Shown here piece by piece: positions 7,578-16,094 of a stretch of DNA of 37,967 nt (its first letter is position 1; every line of letters starts with the position of its first letter). The stretch is from Winogradskyella sp. (GTDB lineage Bacteria > Bacteroidota > Bacteroidia > Flavobacteriales > Flavobacteriaceae), in contig NZ_JANQOM010000087.1 in NCBI RefSeq assembly GCF_028289625.1, forward strand, positions 1 to 37,967, written 5' to 3'. The notes beneath the pieces are model-generated. The model made no database searches and was not told where the DNA came from. It saw nothing but the letters and a program-made list of their open reading frames with translations. Made by a program: the position numbers and the translations under genes.

Positions 7578-10500
7578 ATGTCATCAAACAAGAAATACTG
7601 GAAAAGTGTTGAAGAGCTAAACGAAAATAGCTCTATTGTTGAGACGCTTATGCAAAACGAATTTGTGGAGGAAATTCCAACGGATGAGTTTTTAGGTGAT
7701 AAACAGACTTTGGAGTCATCGTCGACATCGCGTCGAGATTTCTTAAAGTACATCGGATTTAGTACGGCTGCGGCTTCTTTAGCGGCTTGTGAAGGTCCAG
7801 TGATAAAATCGATTCCTTATGTAAATCAGCCAACGGAAATTATTCCAGGTGTTGCAAATTATTATGCAACAACAATTGCCAATGGTTATGATTTTGCTAG
7901 TGTACTGGTAAAAACTAGGGAGGGACGGCCAATAAAAATAGAGAACAATACAGATGCGAAGACGAATTGCAGTGCTAATGCCAGAGTGCATGCATCTATC
8001 TTAGGTTTATATGATAACCTAAGGGTTAAATCACCAATGAAAGGGGATTCCAAAATTTCTTGGGATACTTTTATGTCTGAGACGACAGATGCTTTAAATA
8101 ATCTAGGAGACGATAAACAAATTGTATTCCTAACGTCAACATTGCCAAGTCCATCAACTCATAAATTAATCGCTGAGTTTTCCGAAAAGTATGGCAATGT
8201 AAAACTTGTGGCCTATGATGCCATTTCGGAATCTGCAACCTTAGATGCTTACGAAGCTATGTACGGGAAGCGAGGAATGGCTAATTATGATTTTTCTAAA
8301 GCCATGACTATCGTTTCTATTGGGGCTGATTTCTTAGGAGATTGGCAAGGCGGTGGATTTGATAGTGATTATGCCAAAAAGCGTATTCCAGATCATGGAA
8401 AAATGTCGCGCCATATTCAGTTCGAATCGAATATGTCATTATCTGGTGCCAATGCCGACAAACGTATACCATTGACACCTAATCAACAAAAATTAGCTTT
8501 AGCTAAGTTACACAGTCTTATTGTTGGTGGTGCAGTTTCGGTGGATTTACCAGAAAATATTCTTAATGCGGTACAAAAAGCGGCTAATGAAATCAAGAAA
8601 GCTGGAAGTAATGCAGTAGTAGTTACGGGTATTCAAGATGTTAATGCACAGACCGTAGCACTAGAAATCAACGAACATATTAATAGTAAAGCATTTGATT
8701 CTAACGCGACAATATTAACCAGACAAGGTAGTGATAAAGCAATTATACAATTGGTTGCCGATATGAAAGCCGGTAGGGTTGGTGCGCTTATAATGAATGG
8801 TGTTAACCCAATGTACACCTTGCCAAATGCTTCAGACTTTAAAGAAGGTTTGGATAAAGTAGATTTATCCATAGCTTTCTCAATGAAGCAAGATGAGACA
8901 TCTGTTTTTGCAAAATATATTGCTGCAGTTCCACATAGTTTGGAGTCTTGGGGCGATTTTGAGTTTAAAACTGGTCATTATTCAATGATGCAGCCAACCA
9001 TTCGTCCATTGTTTGATACTAAACAACTTCAGGAAGTGCTTTTAGCATGGAATGGCAATGCATCATCGTATAGAGATTACCTAAAAACATTTTGGACCGA
9101 AAATATTTTGAATGGCGAATCTTTCAATAAAGCCGTTCAAGATGGTGTATTCGTAGGAGCAACTTCTGAAAATACTGAAGTATCCGTAGATACAACGTCC
9201 TCCGAATCCGATGCATTATCAGCGGAAACACCAAGTGGAAATGCAGCACGAGCATTAGCAGCTTCTGCTAAAGGAGGTGACATGCAATTAGTATTGTATC
9301 CAAAAACCGGAATGGGTGATGGGCAACAAGCCAACAACCCTTGGTTACAAGAATTCCCAGATCCAATTACAAGAACATCTTGGGACAACTACATAACGGT
9401 TTCTAGAGTTGATGCGGAAGCATTAGGCCTGAAAAATTGGAATGTGGCAGATGGTGGTCTCAATGGTAGCCGAGCCAATCTATCGGTTAATGGAGTTACC
9501 ATAGAAAATGTACCAGTTATCATACAGCCAGGACAAGCTAAAGGTTCAGTTGGTTTATCTTTTGGATACGGTAGAACAGCCCAAGGCTTAAAAGAAGAAA
9601 TGAAAACTGGTGTTAATGCCTATCCTTTGTATCATAATTTTAATGTTATACAAGATGTCACTATTAGTAAGGCATCTGGAGAGCATGAGTTTGCTTGTGT
9701 ACAGTTGCATAACACCTTAATGGGACGTGGTGATATCATTAAGGAAACTAGCTTAGAGATTTTTAACACTAAGAATAAAGAATATTGGAATGCTATACCA
9801 AAAGTATCCAAAGATCACATAGAAACTCCTGTGACATCACCAGATGTAGATTTATGGGAGTCCTTTGATCGTTCAATAGGTCATCACTTTAACTTATCGA
9901 TTGATTTAAATGCATGTACAGGTTGTGGAGCATGTGTTATTGCTTGCCATGCCGAGAACAATGTTCCTGTAGTAGGAAAAGAAGAAATGCGACGCAGTAG
10001 AGATATGCACTGGTTGCGTATAGATAGATACTATTCATCTCAAGAGTCCTTTGAAGGGGATAATGATAAAAAAGATAATATTTCTGGTTTAGGAAGTTCG
10101 TTAAGTGAATTCGGGGAAATGGAGAGTCCAGCGGACAATCCACAGGTTGCTTTCCAACCAGTGATGTGTCAGCATTGTAATCATGCACCTTGTGAAACGG
10201 TTTGTCCTGTTGCTGCTACAGCACATGGCCGCCAAGGTCAAAACCATATGGCTTATAACCGTTGTGTAGGAACAAGGTATTGTGCTAACAACTGTCCTTA
10301 TAAAGTGCGTCGTTTTAACTGGTTCTTGTACAATAAGAATGATGAGTTTGATTACTACATGAATGACGATTTAGGACGCATGGTATTGAATCCAGATGTG
10401 ACTGTAAGGTCTCGTGGTGTCATGGAAAAATGTTCGTTCTGTATACAATCAACTCAAGCTGTGATATTAAAAGCGAAACGCGAAGGACGACCAGTTGCGA

Positions 10501-10697
10501 AGGGAGAATTTAATGATGCATGTGCTTGTTCAGCAGCGTGTGCAAGTGGTGCTATGCGATTTGGTGATGTTAATGAGGAAGGTAGTCCTATAGCAGAATT
10601 AGTAAAAGATGATAGAGCGTATCACTTATTAGAGCATGTCGGTACAAAACCAAATGTGGTGTACCAAACTAAAGTGAGAAATACAGCTGAAGCATAA
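7578..10697 (+). CDS. actB: ActB, molybdopterin-oxidoreductase-like iron-sulfur subunit of alternative complex III
   Basis: This 1039-residue protein fuses a large molybdopterin-oxidoreductase-like region (about 85-740) to a ferredoxin-like iron-sulfur region. The N-terminus has about 50 residues before a twin-arginine motif (SRRDFLKYIG, 51-60). A hydrophobic stretch ending in LAAC (C71) follows, so export by Tat and possible lipid anchoring are predicted. Cysteine groups lie at 780-790 (four Cys), 864-876 (four Cys), 896-906 (three Cys), and from C952/C955 into the CACSAAC segment. These suit the three [4Fe-4S] plus one [3Fe-4S] clusters known for ActB. The Mo-like domain of this family is known to lack the cofactor. 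It lies 27 nt after actA. Confidence 0.95.
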   Translation: MSSNKKYWKSVEELNENSSIVETLMQNEFVEEIPTDEFLGDKQTLESSSTSRRDFLKYIGFSTAAASLAACEGPVIKSIPYVNQPTEIIPGVANYYATTIANGYDFASVLVKTREGRPIKIENNTDAKTNCSANARVHASILGLYDNLRVKSPMKGDSKISWDTFMSETTDALNNLGDDKQIVFLTSTLPSPSTHKLIAEFSEKYGNVKLVAYDAISESATLDAYEAMYGKRGMANYDFSKAMTIVSIGADFLGDWQGGGFDSDYAKKRIPDHGKMSRHIQFESNMSLSGANADKRIPLTPNQQKLALAKLHSLIVGGAVSVDLPENILNAVQKAANEIKKAGSNAVVVTGIQDVNAQTVALEINEHINSKAFDSNATILTRQGSDKAIIQLVADMKAGRVGALIMNGVNPMYTLPNASDFKEGLDKVDLSIAFSMKQDETSVFAKYIAAVPHSLESWGDFEFKTGHYSMMQPTIRPLFDTKQLQEVLLAWNGNASSYRDYLKTFWTENILNGESFNKAVQDGVFVGATSENTEVSVDTTSSESDALSAETPSGNAARALAASAKGGDMQLVLYPKTGMGDGQQANNPWLQEFPDPITRTSWDNYITVSRVDAEALGLKNWNVADGGLNGSRANLSVNGVTIENVPVIIQPGQAKGSVGLSFGYGRTAQGLKEEMKTGVNAYPLYHNFNVIQDVTISKASGEHEFACVQLHNTLMGRGDIIKETSLEIFNTKNKEYWNAIPKVSKDHIETPVTSPDVDLWESFDRSIGHHFNLSIDLNACTGCGACVIACHAENNVPVVGKEEMRRSRDMHWLRIDRYYSSQESFEGDNDKKDNISGLGSSLSEFGEMESPADNPQVAFQPVMCQHCNHAPCETVCPVAATAHGRQGQNHMAYNRCVGTRYCANNCPYKVRRFNWFLYNKNDEFDYYMNDDLGRMVLNPDVTVRSRGVMEKCSFCIQSTQAVILKAKREGRPVAKGEFNDACACSAACASGAMRFGDVNEEGSPIAELVKDDRAYHLLEHVGTKPNVVYQTKVRNTAEA

Positions 10698-10727
10698 GTT
10701 TTAAATTAAAGAATCAATTATATAATT

Positions 10728-12470
10728 ATGGCGTCTCATTACGAAGCACCTATTAGAAGACCTTTAGTTACCGGAGAAAAATCGTATCATGATGTTACCG
10801 TAGACGTAGCAAGACCGGTTGAAGGCAAAGCAAGCAGAGCATGGTGGATTGTTTTCAACATATCTCTGGTTGCATTCCTTTGGGGAGTAGGTTGTATTAT
10901 TTACACCATTTCAACAGGTATTGGAGTTTGGGGTCTTAATAAGACTGTAAACTGGGCTTGGGATATTACTAACTTCGTTTGGTGGGTTGGTATTGGACAC
11001 GCAGGAACTCTGATTTCTGCGGTACTTTTACTCTTCCGTCAAAAGTGGAGAATGGCAATTAACCGTTCTGCCGAGGCGATGACGATTTTCTCAGTAATAC
11101 AAGCAGGTTTATTTCCAATTATCCATATGGGTCGTCCATGGTTGGCGTATTGGGTATTACCAATCCCTAACCAATTCGGGTCACTGTGGGTGAACTTTAA
11201 CTCACCATTACTTTGGGATGTATTTGCAATTTCTACATATTTATCAGTATCGTTAGTATTCTGGTGGACAGGATTGTTGCCAGACTTCGCTATGATTAGA
11301 GATAGAGCCGTTAGACCATTCCAAAAGAAAATATATTCACTCTTGAGTTTCGGGTGGTCTGGTAGAGCAAAAGATTGGCAACGTTTTGAAGAAGTATCAT
11401 TAGTACTTGCAGGTTTAGCGACACCTCTTGTACTTTCCGTACACACCATTGTATCCTTTGACTTCGCCACATCGGTTATTCCAGGTTGGCATACCACGAT
11501 TTTCCCGCCGTATTTCGTTGCCGGTGCAATTTTTTCTGGATTTGCTATGGTAAATACACTTCTTATCATTATGAGAAAAGTGTGTAATCTTGAAGATTAT
11601 ATTACCGTACAACACATCGAATTAATGAACATCGTTATTATGATTACGGGTTCTATAGTAGGTGTGGCCTATATTACAGAGTTATTCATAGCATGGTACT
11701 CTGGAGTAGAATATGAGCAGTATGCTTTCTTAAACAGAGCAACAGGACCTTACTGGTGGGCCTACTGGGCAATGATGACTTGTAACGTGTTCTCTCCACA
11801 GTTTATGTGGTTTAAGAAACTTAGAACGAGTATTATGTTCTCATTCTTTATCTCTATTGTGGTAAACATAGGGATGTGGTTTGAGCGTTTCGTAATCATT
11901 GTTACCTCATTGCATAGAGATTACTTACCATCATCTTGGACCATGTTCTCACCAACATTTGTGGATATTGGAATCTTTATAGGAACCATCGGATTCTTCT
12001 TTGTATTGTTCTTATTGTATTCGAGAACATTCCCTGTAATTGCGCAGGCTGAGGTGAAGACGATTTTAAAGTCATCTGGTGAGCGCTATAAGCGCATTAG
12101 AGAAAGTGGTGAAAGCTTAGTAGGTACAGGTGCAGATGAAAGAACTTCTAACCTTAACGCAGCGGTGATTCAAGAAACTAGCTCAAGTGATAGCGATGCT
12201 GCAGATAACTCAGAAAAAGTGAATAACCTTTTAGGAACTATTGGGACGTTTAATGCTGAAACAGAAACAGCTGATGACTTGAAGAAGATTAGTGGTGTTG
12301 GCCCTAAAATGGAAGAGGTACTTAATAGTATTGGGATTTATACATTCTTACAAGTAAGTAAGATGACAAAAAGAGAATATGATTTGTTAGATGCAATCAC
12401 AGGGTCTTTCCCAGGTAGGGCAGAGCGTGATGATTGGGCTGGACAAGCAAAGAATTTATTAAATAACTAG
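10728..12470 (+). CDS. actC: ActC, NrfD-like quinol-binding membrane subunit with a C-terminal helix-hairpin-helix domain
   Basis: The first ~460 residues are a polytopic NrfD/PsrC-type membrane protein, the subunit expected to bind menaquinol next to ActB. Strongly hydrophobic spans alternate with conserved-looking loops such as GHAGTLISAVLLLFRQKW and HMGRPWLAYWVLP. After the last span comes a hydrophilic Ser/Glu/Asn-rich linker (about 465-514). A compact domain at about 515-580 then follows: DDLKKISGVGPKMEEVLNSIGIYTF and a closing FPGRAERDDWAGQA. This is a helix-hairpin-helix fold with GVGPK at 523-527, the kind appended to ribosomal protein L21 and some NuoE proteins. At 580 residues the protein is longer than a bare NrfD subunit. 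It lies 30 nt after actB and 8 nt before actD. Confidence 0.93.
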   Translation: MASHYEAPIRRPLVTGEKSYHDVTVDVARPVEGKASRAWWIVFNISLVAFLWGVGCIIYTISTGIGVWGLNKTVNWAWDITNFVWWVGIGHAGTLISAVLLLFRQKWRMAINRSAEAMTIFSVIQAGLFPIIHMGRPWLAYWVLPIPNQFGSLWVNFNSPLLWDVFAISTYLSVSLVFWWTGLLPDFAMIRDRAVRPFQKKIYSLLSFGWSGRAKDWQRFEEVSLVLAGLATPLVLSVHTIVSFDFATSVIPGWHTTIFPPYFVAGAIFSGFAMVNTLLIIMRKVCNLEDYITVQHIELMNIVIMITGSIVGVAYITELFIAWYSGVEYEQYAFLNRATGPYWWAYWAMMTCNVFSPQFMWFKKLRTSIMFSFFISIVVNIGMWFERFVIIVTSLHRDYLPSSWTMFSPTFVDIGIFIGTIGFFFVLFLLYSRTFPVIAQAEVKTILKSSGERYKRIRESGESLVGTGADERTSNLNAAVIQETSSSDSDAADNSEKVNNLLGTIGTFNAETETADDLKKISGVGPKMEEVLNSIGIYTFLQVSKMTKREYDLLDAITGSFPGRAERDDWAGQAKNLLNN

Positions 12471-12478
12471 TATAGTAT

Positions 12479-13018
12479 ATGGAAGCTTCAAAAGTAATTC
12501 ATGCTATTTATACAGATGATGATGTATTGATGTCTGCCGTTAAAAAGGTGAAGGCCGAAAAGCATCACATCGAAGAAATATATACTCCCTTTCCAGTTCA
12601 TGGGTTGGATAAGGTCATGGGCTTGGCACCAACACGTATTGCGATTACGTCATTCATGTATGGTTGTGTTGGTTTAACAGTAGCTATTGTTATGATGAAT
12701 TTCATCATGATTAAAGATTGGCCTCAAGATATTGGAGGTAAACCAAGCTTTAGTTACTTGGAGAATATGCCTGCTTTTGTACCGATTATGTTTGAGCTTA
12801 CTGTATTTTTTGCAGCGCATTTAATGGTGATTACCTTTTATTTAAGAAGTAGAATGTGGCCATTTAAGAAAGCTGAGAACCCAGACCCAAGAACAACAGA
12901 CGATCATTTTTTAATGGAAATTGCTATTCATGACAATGAAAATGAATTAACTTCATTATTACAGGAAACAGGAGCTGTTGAAATAAATATAGTTGATAAA
13001 GACGAAGATGCACATTAA
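12479..13018 (+). CDS. actD: ActD, DUF3341 membrane subunit of alternative complex III
   Basis: This 179-residue protein matches the DUF3341/ActD family. A soluble N-terminal ferredoxin-like part (about 1-50, VIHAIYTDDDVLMSAVKKVK) includes the family phrase IEEIYTPFPVHGLD. Two membrane spans follow at about 57-80 and 100-124, and the tail is acidic and probably cytoplasmic (HFLMEIAIHDNENELTSLL). It has no cofactor motif and is thought to be structural in the complex. It is 8 nt after actC and 1 nt before the actE start, so tight translational coupling is likely. Confidence 0.92.
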   Translation: MEASKVIHAIYTDDDVLMSAVKKVKAEKHHIEEIYTPFPVHGLDKVMGLAPTRIAITSFMYGCVGLTVAIVMMNFIMIKDWPQDIGGKPSFSYLENMPAFVPIMFELTVFFAAHLMVITFYLRSRMWPFKKAENPDPRTTDDHFLMEIAIHDNENELTSLLQETGAVEINIVDKDEDAH

Positions 13019-13019
13019 T

Positions 13020-13580
13020 ATGAAAATAGCATTAAAATATATCACAGTATTAGTAATGTTGGTAGGTTTTGTGTCTTGCCAAAAAAATTCAAGACCCAAC
13101 TATCAGTATATGCCTAACATGTACGAGCCTGTTGGCTATGAGACTTATCAAGAATCTGATGCTTTTGCCAACGGAGTCGAGGCGCAATTACCAGCAGAAG
13201 GAACCATTCCCAGAGGCGATTTTATGCCTTATGAAATTGAAGATACAAATGAAGGTTATGAAGAGGCAAAGGCAAATCTTAAGAGCCCATTAGATTCTAT
13301 CCAGGTAGATTATACTGAAGGGAAAGTCTTATATGATATTTACTGTGGGATTTGCCATGGTACTAAAGGTAATGGAAAAGGAAAGTTGGTTGAACGCGAA
13401 AAAATATTAGGTGTCCCTAGTTATGATGACCAAGGGCGAGCTATCACAACAGGTAGTATTTACCATGTTATTTATTATGGTAAGAATACTATGGGTTCTT
13501 ATGCTAACCAATTGAATGAGAATGAGCGCTGGCAGGTGGTTGCTTATGTCGAAAAACTAAAAGCAGAGTTAGAAAAATAA
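13020..13580 (+). CDS. actE: ActE, monoheme cytochrome c lipoprotein of alternative complex III
   Basis: A 186-residue protein starts at the ATG one base after the actD stop. An in-frame ATG at 12993, inside actD, is less likely because it would put nine extra residues before the signal peptide. The lipoprotein signal ends at FVSC (C20). The mature part has one class I heme site, CGICH at 109-113. M158 in YYGKNTMGSY is the probable axial methionine. ActE is the monoheme subunit expected to relay electrons from ActA toward an oxidase or soluble cytochrome. It lies 21 nt before actF. Confidence 0.93.
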   Translation: MKIALKYITVLVMLVGFVSCQKNSRPNYQYMPNMYEPVGYETYQESDAFANGVEAQLPAEGTIPRGDFMPYEIEDTNEGYEEAKANLKSPLDSIQVDYTEGKVLYDIYCGICHGTKGNGKGKLVEREKILGVPSYDDQGRAITTGSIYHVIYYGKNTMGSYANQLNENERWQVVAYVEKLKAELEK

Positions 13581-13601
13581 GATTTAGATAAAGATTATAT
13601 A

Positions 13602-14972
13602 ATGGAATATAAAATTTCAAATCGATTAAAAATAGCTGCTGTCATCATGATGGCTCTAGGCTTGATTGGTGTTACTTCAGGTTTTTTATCAGCCAATAGC
13701 GTTAAGACAGTTGAAGATGTAAAGGTACTTCTAGCAGAAGAGGCACACCATGGTCATGGTGACGCACATGCAGAAGATCATCACGGAAGTCATCACGCAG
13801 ATGAACACCACGGTGATTCGCATGGCGAGGCCCATGGTGCACACGCTGATGAAGGTCACCACATGAGTCATGAAGAACATGTATTACACCAAATTCATAA
13901 CAGACCTTGGGCAGCACTTTATGTTGGAGCATTCTTTTTCTTTATGATTGCACTTGGGGTATTGGCATTCTACGCCATTCAATATGCTGCACAAGCAGGA
14001 TGGTCACCTGTTCTATTCAGAGTTATGGAAGGTATTACGGCTTACATGTTACCTGGTGCAGTAATCGTACTTTTAATTGCTGTCGCATCTGGTACAATAG
14101 GCCATTATAACATTTTTGTATGGATGAACCCTGAAGTTGTAGAACATGATAAACTGATTCAAGGAAAATCAGGATATCTTAATATGACATGGTTTATTGT
14201 GAGAGGTATAATATTTATCTCTGGTTGGGCTTTGTACAGACAGTTCTCAAGAAAATTCTCTATAGCCCAAGATACTGCAGGCGATAATAGAAACTTTAAA
14301 AAGAACTTTAGAATTTCAGCGGCGTTCTTAGTATTCTACATTTATACAGAGTCTATGATGGCATGGGATTGGGTAATGAGCGTCGACCCTCACTGGTTTA
14401 GTACCTTATTTGGATGGTATGTATTTGCCAGTATGTTTGTGAGCGGTATTACTGTAATAGCGATGATAACCATTTACTTAAAATCTAAAGAATTGCTAGA
14501 ATTCGTAAACGATAGTCATATTCATGATTTAGCCAAGTTTATGTTTGGGATTAGTATATTCTGGACTTACTTATGGTTTTCTCAATTTATGTTGATTTGG
14601 TATTCAAACATTCCAGAGGAGGTAACATACTTTGTAACCCGTATAGAGCATTATAAATTGCCATTCTTTGGTATGTTAGCCTTAAATTTCATTTTCCCAT
14701 TATTACTATTAATGAATAGTGATTACAAACGTATTAATTGGTTTGTGATTATGACAGGAATCATTATTCTTTGTGGGCATTACTTGGATGTTTTCAACTG
14801 GATTATGCCTGCTACGGTTGTAGATAGATGGTTTATTGGATTGCCAGAAATAGGTGCCATACTATTATTCGGAGGTCTTTTCTTATTTATAGTATTTACG
14901 GCTTTAGGAAAGGCACCGTTGCTAGCAAAAGGAAATCCGTTTATGAAGGAAAGCGAACATTTCCATTATTAA
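13602..14972 (+). CDS. actF: ActF, NrfD-related membrane subunit of alternative complex III with a histidine-rich loop
   Basis: This 456-residue polytopic membrane protein is related to ActC in overall form. The first span is about 8-30, and the remaining spans run from about 103 to the end. Between them, residues 49-99 hold 19 histidines in a His/Asp/Glu/Gly-rich segment. The membrane part contains family-type stretches such as YTESMMAWDWVMSVDPHWFST and FWTYLWFSQFMLIWYSNIP. It should be the second integral subunit of the complex. The His-rich loop is predicted periplasmic if the N-terminus is inside; metal binding there is inference. It lies 25 nt before coxB. Confidence 0.92.
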   Translation: MEYKISNRLKIAAVIMMALGLIGVTSGFLSANSVKTVEDVKVLLAEEAHHGHGDAHAEDHHGSHHADEHHGDSHGEAHGAHADEGHHMSHEEHVLHQIHNRPWAALYVGAFFFFMIALGVLAFYAIQYAAQAGWSPVLFRVMEGITAYMLPGAVIVLLIAVASGTIGHYNIFVWMNPEVVEHDKLIQGKSGYLNMTWFIVRGIIFISGWALYRQFSRKFSIAQDTAGDNRNFKKNFRISAAFLVFYIYTESMMAWDWVMSVDPHWFSTLFGWYVFASMFVSGITVIAMITIYLKSKELLEFVNDSHIHDLAKFMFGISIFWTYLWFSQFMLIWYSNIPEEVTYFVTRIEHYKLPFFGMLALNFIFPLLLLMNSDYKRINWFVIMTGIIILCGHYLDVFNWIMPATVVDRWFIGLPEIGAILLFGGLFLFIVFTALGKAPLLAKGNPFMKESEHFHY

Positions 14973-14997
14973 TATTTAAAAAAGAACAGAAACGATA

Positions 14998-16065
14998 ATG
15001 ACAGCTTTATTAACAATTATAATTGTACTTTTTGTAGCTATTGCCTTGTGGCAAATGGTAAAGATTTTTGACTTAGCCCAAGTAGGGTCGTCAAATACAC
15101 AAATTGCAGATGATAAAGACAATAAGATAAATGGCTATTTAATGATTGGCTTTTTGATATTTATTTATGCCATTACTATCGTAAGTTTTATATATCTAGG
15201 GGATTTACCTTTAGTATCTAATTCAGCGTCTGAGCACGGTCCTGGAATTGACAGCCTAATGTTAATCTCAATGGTTGTTATTTTTATCGTTCAAATTGTC
15301 ACGCAATTCTTACTTCATTATTTTGCCTTTAAGTATAGAGGTGAGAAAGGGAAAAAAGCCTTGTTTTATGCCGATAATAATAAACTTGAAGCGATTTGGA
15401 CAGGTATTCCTGTTGTAGTATTAGCTGGTTTAATTATGTATGGGCTGTTCACTTGGAATGATATTATGACCATAGATACAGAGGACGATCCATTGGTAGT
15501 AGAATTATACGCCCAACAATTCAATTGGAAAGCACGATATGGTGGTGAGGATAATGTTCTTGGTAAATCCAATGTAAGATTAATTGATATTGATAAAGCT
15601 AATATCTTAGGTGTAGCCGAAGATGACCCAAATGCGCAAGATGATATCATCGTAACCGAGTTACATTTACCAAAGGGAAGACCAGTGTTATTTAAAATGC
15701 GTTCTCAAGACGTTTTACATTCGGCATATATGCCACATTTTAGAGCACAAATGAACTGCGTACCAGGTATGGTAACACAATTTAGTTTTACGCCTACAAT
15801 GACCACAGCAGAAATGCGTGAAACAGATGATATAAAAGATAAAGTTCAAAATATCAATAAAATTAGAGCTGAAAAAAGCAAAGAACTTACTGCTAATGGA
15901 GAAACAGCCTTAGATCCTTATGAATTTGATTACTTATTATTGTGTAACAAAATATGCGGTAAATCGCACTACAATATGCAAATGAAAATTATTGTTGAGA
16001 CCGAGGAAGAATTTAATGCATGGATGGCTGAGCAACAAACGTTTGCAAATTCTTTATTAAATTAG
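14998..16065 (+). CDS. coxB: Cytochrome c oxidase subunit II (CuA)
   Basis: This 355-residue subunit II accepts electrons at the binuclear CuA centre. Four hydrophobic segments are visible (about 2-25, 44-68, 81-105 and 133-152), two more than the usual hairpin. The CuA ligands are H241 in the strand LHSAYMPHF and the loop C316-N-K-I-C320-G-K-S-H324-Y-N-M327. At the position of the usual glutamate (C-x-E-x-C) there is K318. There is no fused cytochrome c domain at the C-terminus, so electrons must come from a separate donor, plausibly ActA/ActE encoded just upstream. It lies 25 nt after actF and 29 nt before coxA. Confidence 0.95.
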   Translation: MTALLTIIIVLFVAIALWQMVKIFDLAQVGSSNTQIADDKDNKINGYLMIGFLIFIYAITIVSFIYLGDLPLVSNSASEHGPGIDSLMLISMVVIFIVQIVTQFLLHYFAFKYRGEKGKKALFYADNNKLEAIWTGIPVVVLAGLIMYGLFTWNDIMTIDTEDDPLVVELYAQQFNWKARYGGEDNVLGKSNVRLIDIDKANILGVAEDDPNAQDDIIVTELHLPKGRPVLFKMRSQDVLHSAYMPHFRAQMNCVPGMVTQFSFTPTMTTAEMRETDDIKDKVQNINKIRAEKSKELTANGETALDPYEFDYLLLCNKICGKSHYNMQMKIIVETEEEFNAWMAEQQTFANSLLN

Positions 16066-16094
16066 TAGAAAAAATAGAAAAAGAAATAGATATT

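Noticed and set aside
12993..13019. Longer N-terminus of ActE overlapping actD
   Set aside because: The ATG at 13020, one base after the actD stop, starts a clean lipoprotein signal; the upstream start adds residues with no purpose.
13702..13932. Minus-strand open frame opposite the His-rich part of actF
   Set aside because: It is a shadow of the repetitive CAT/CAC codons of actF, with no homology-like features of its own.
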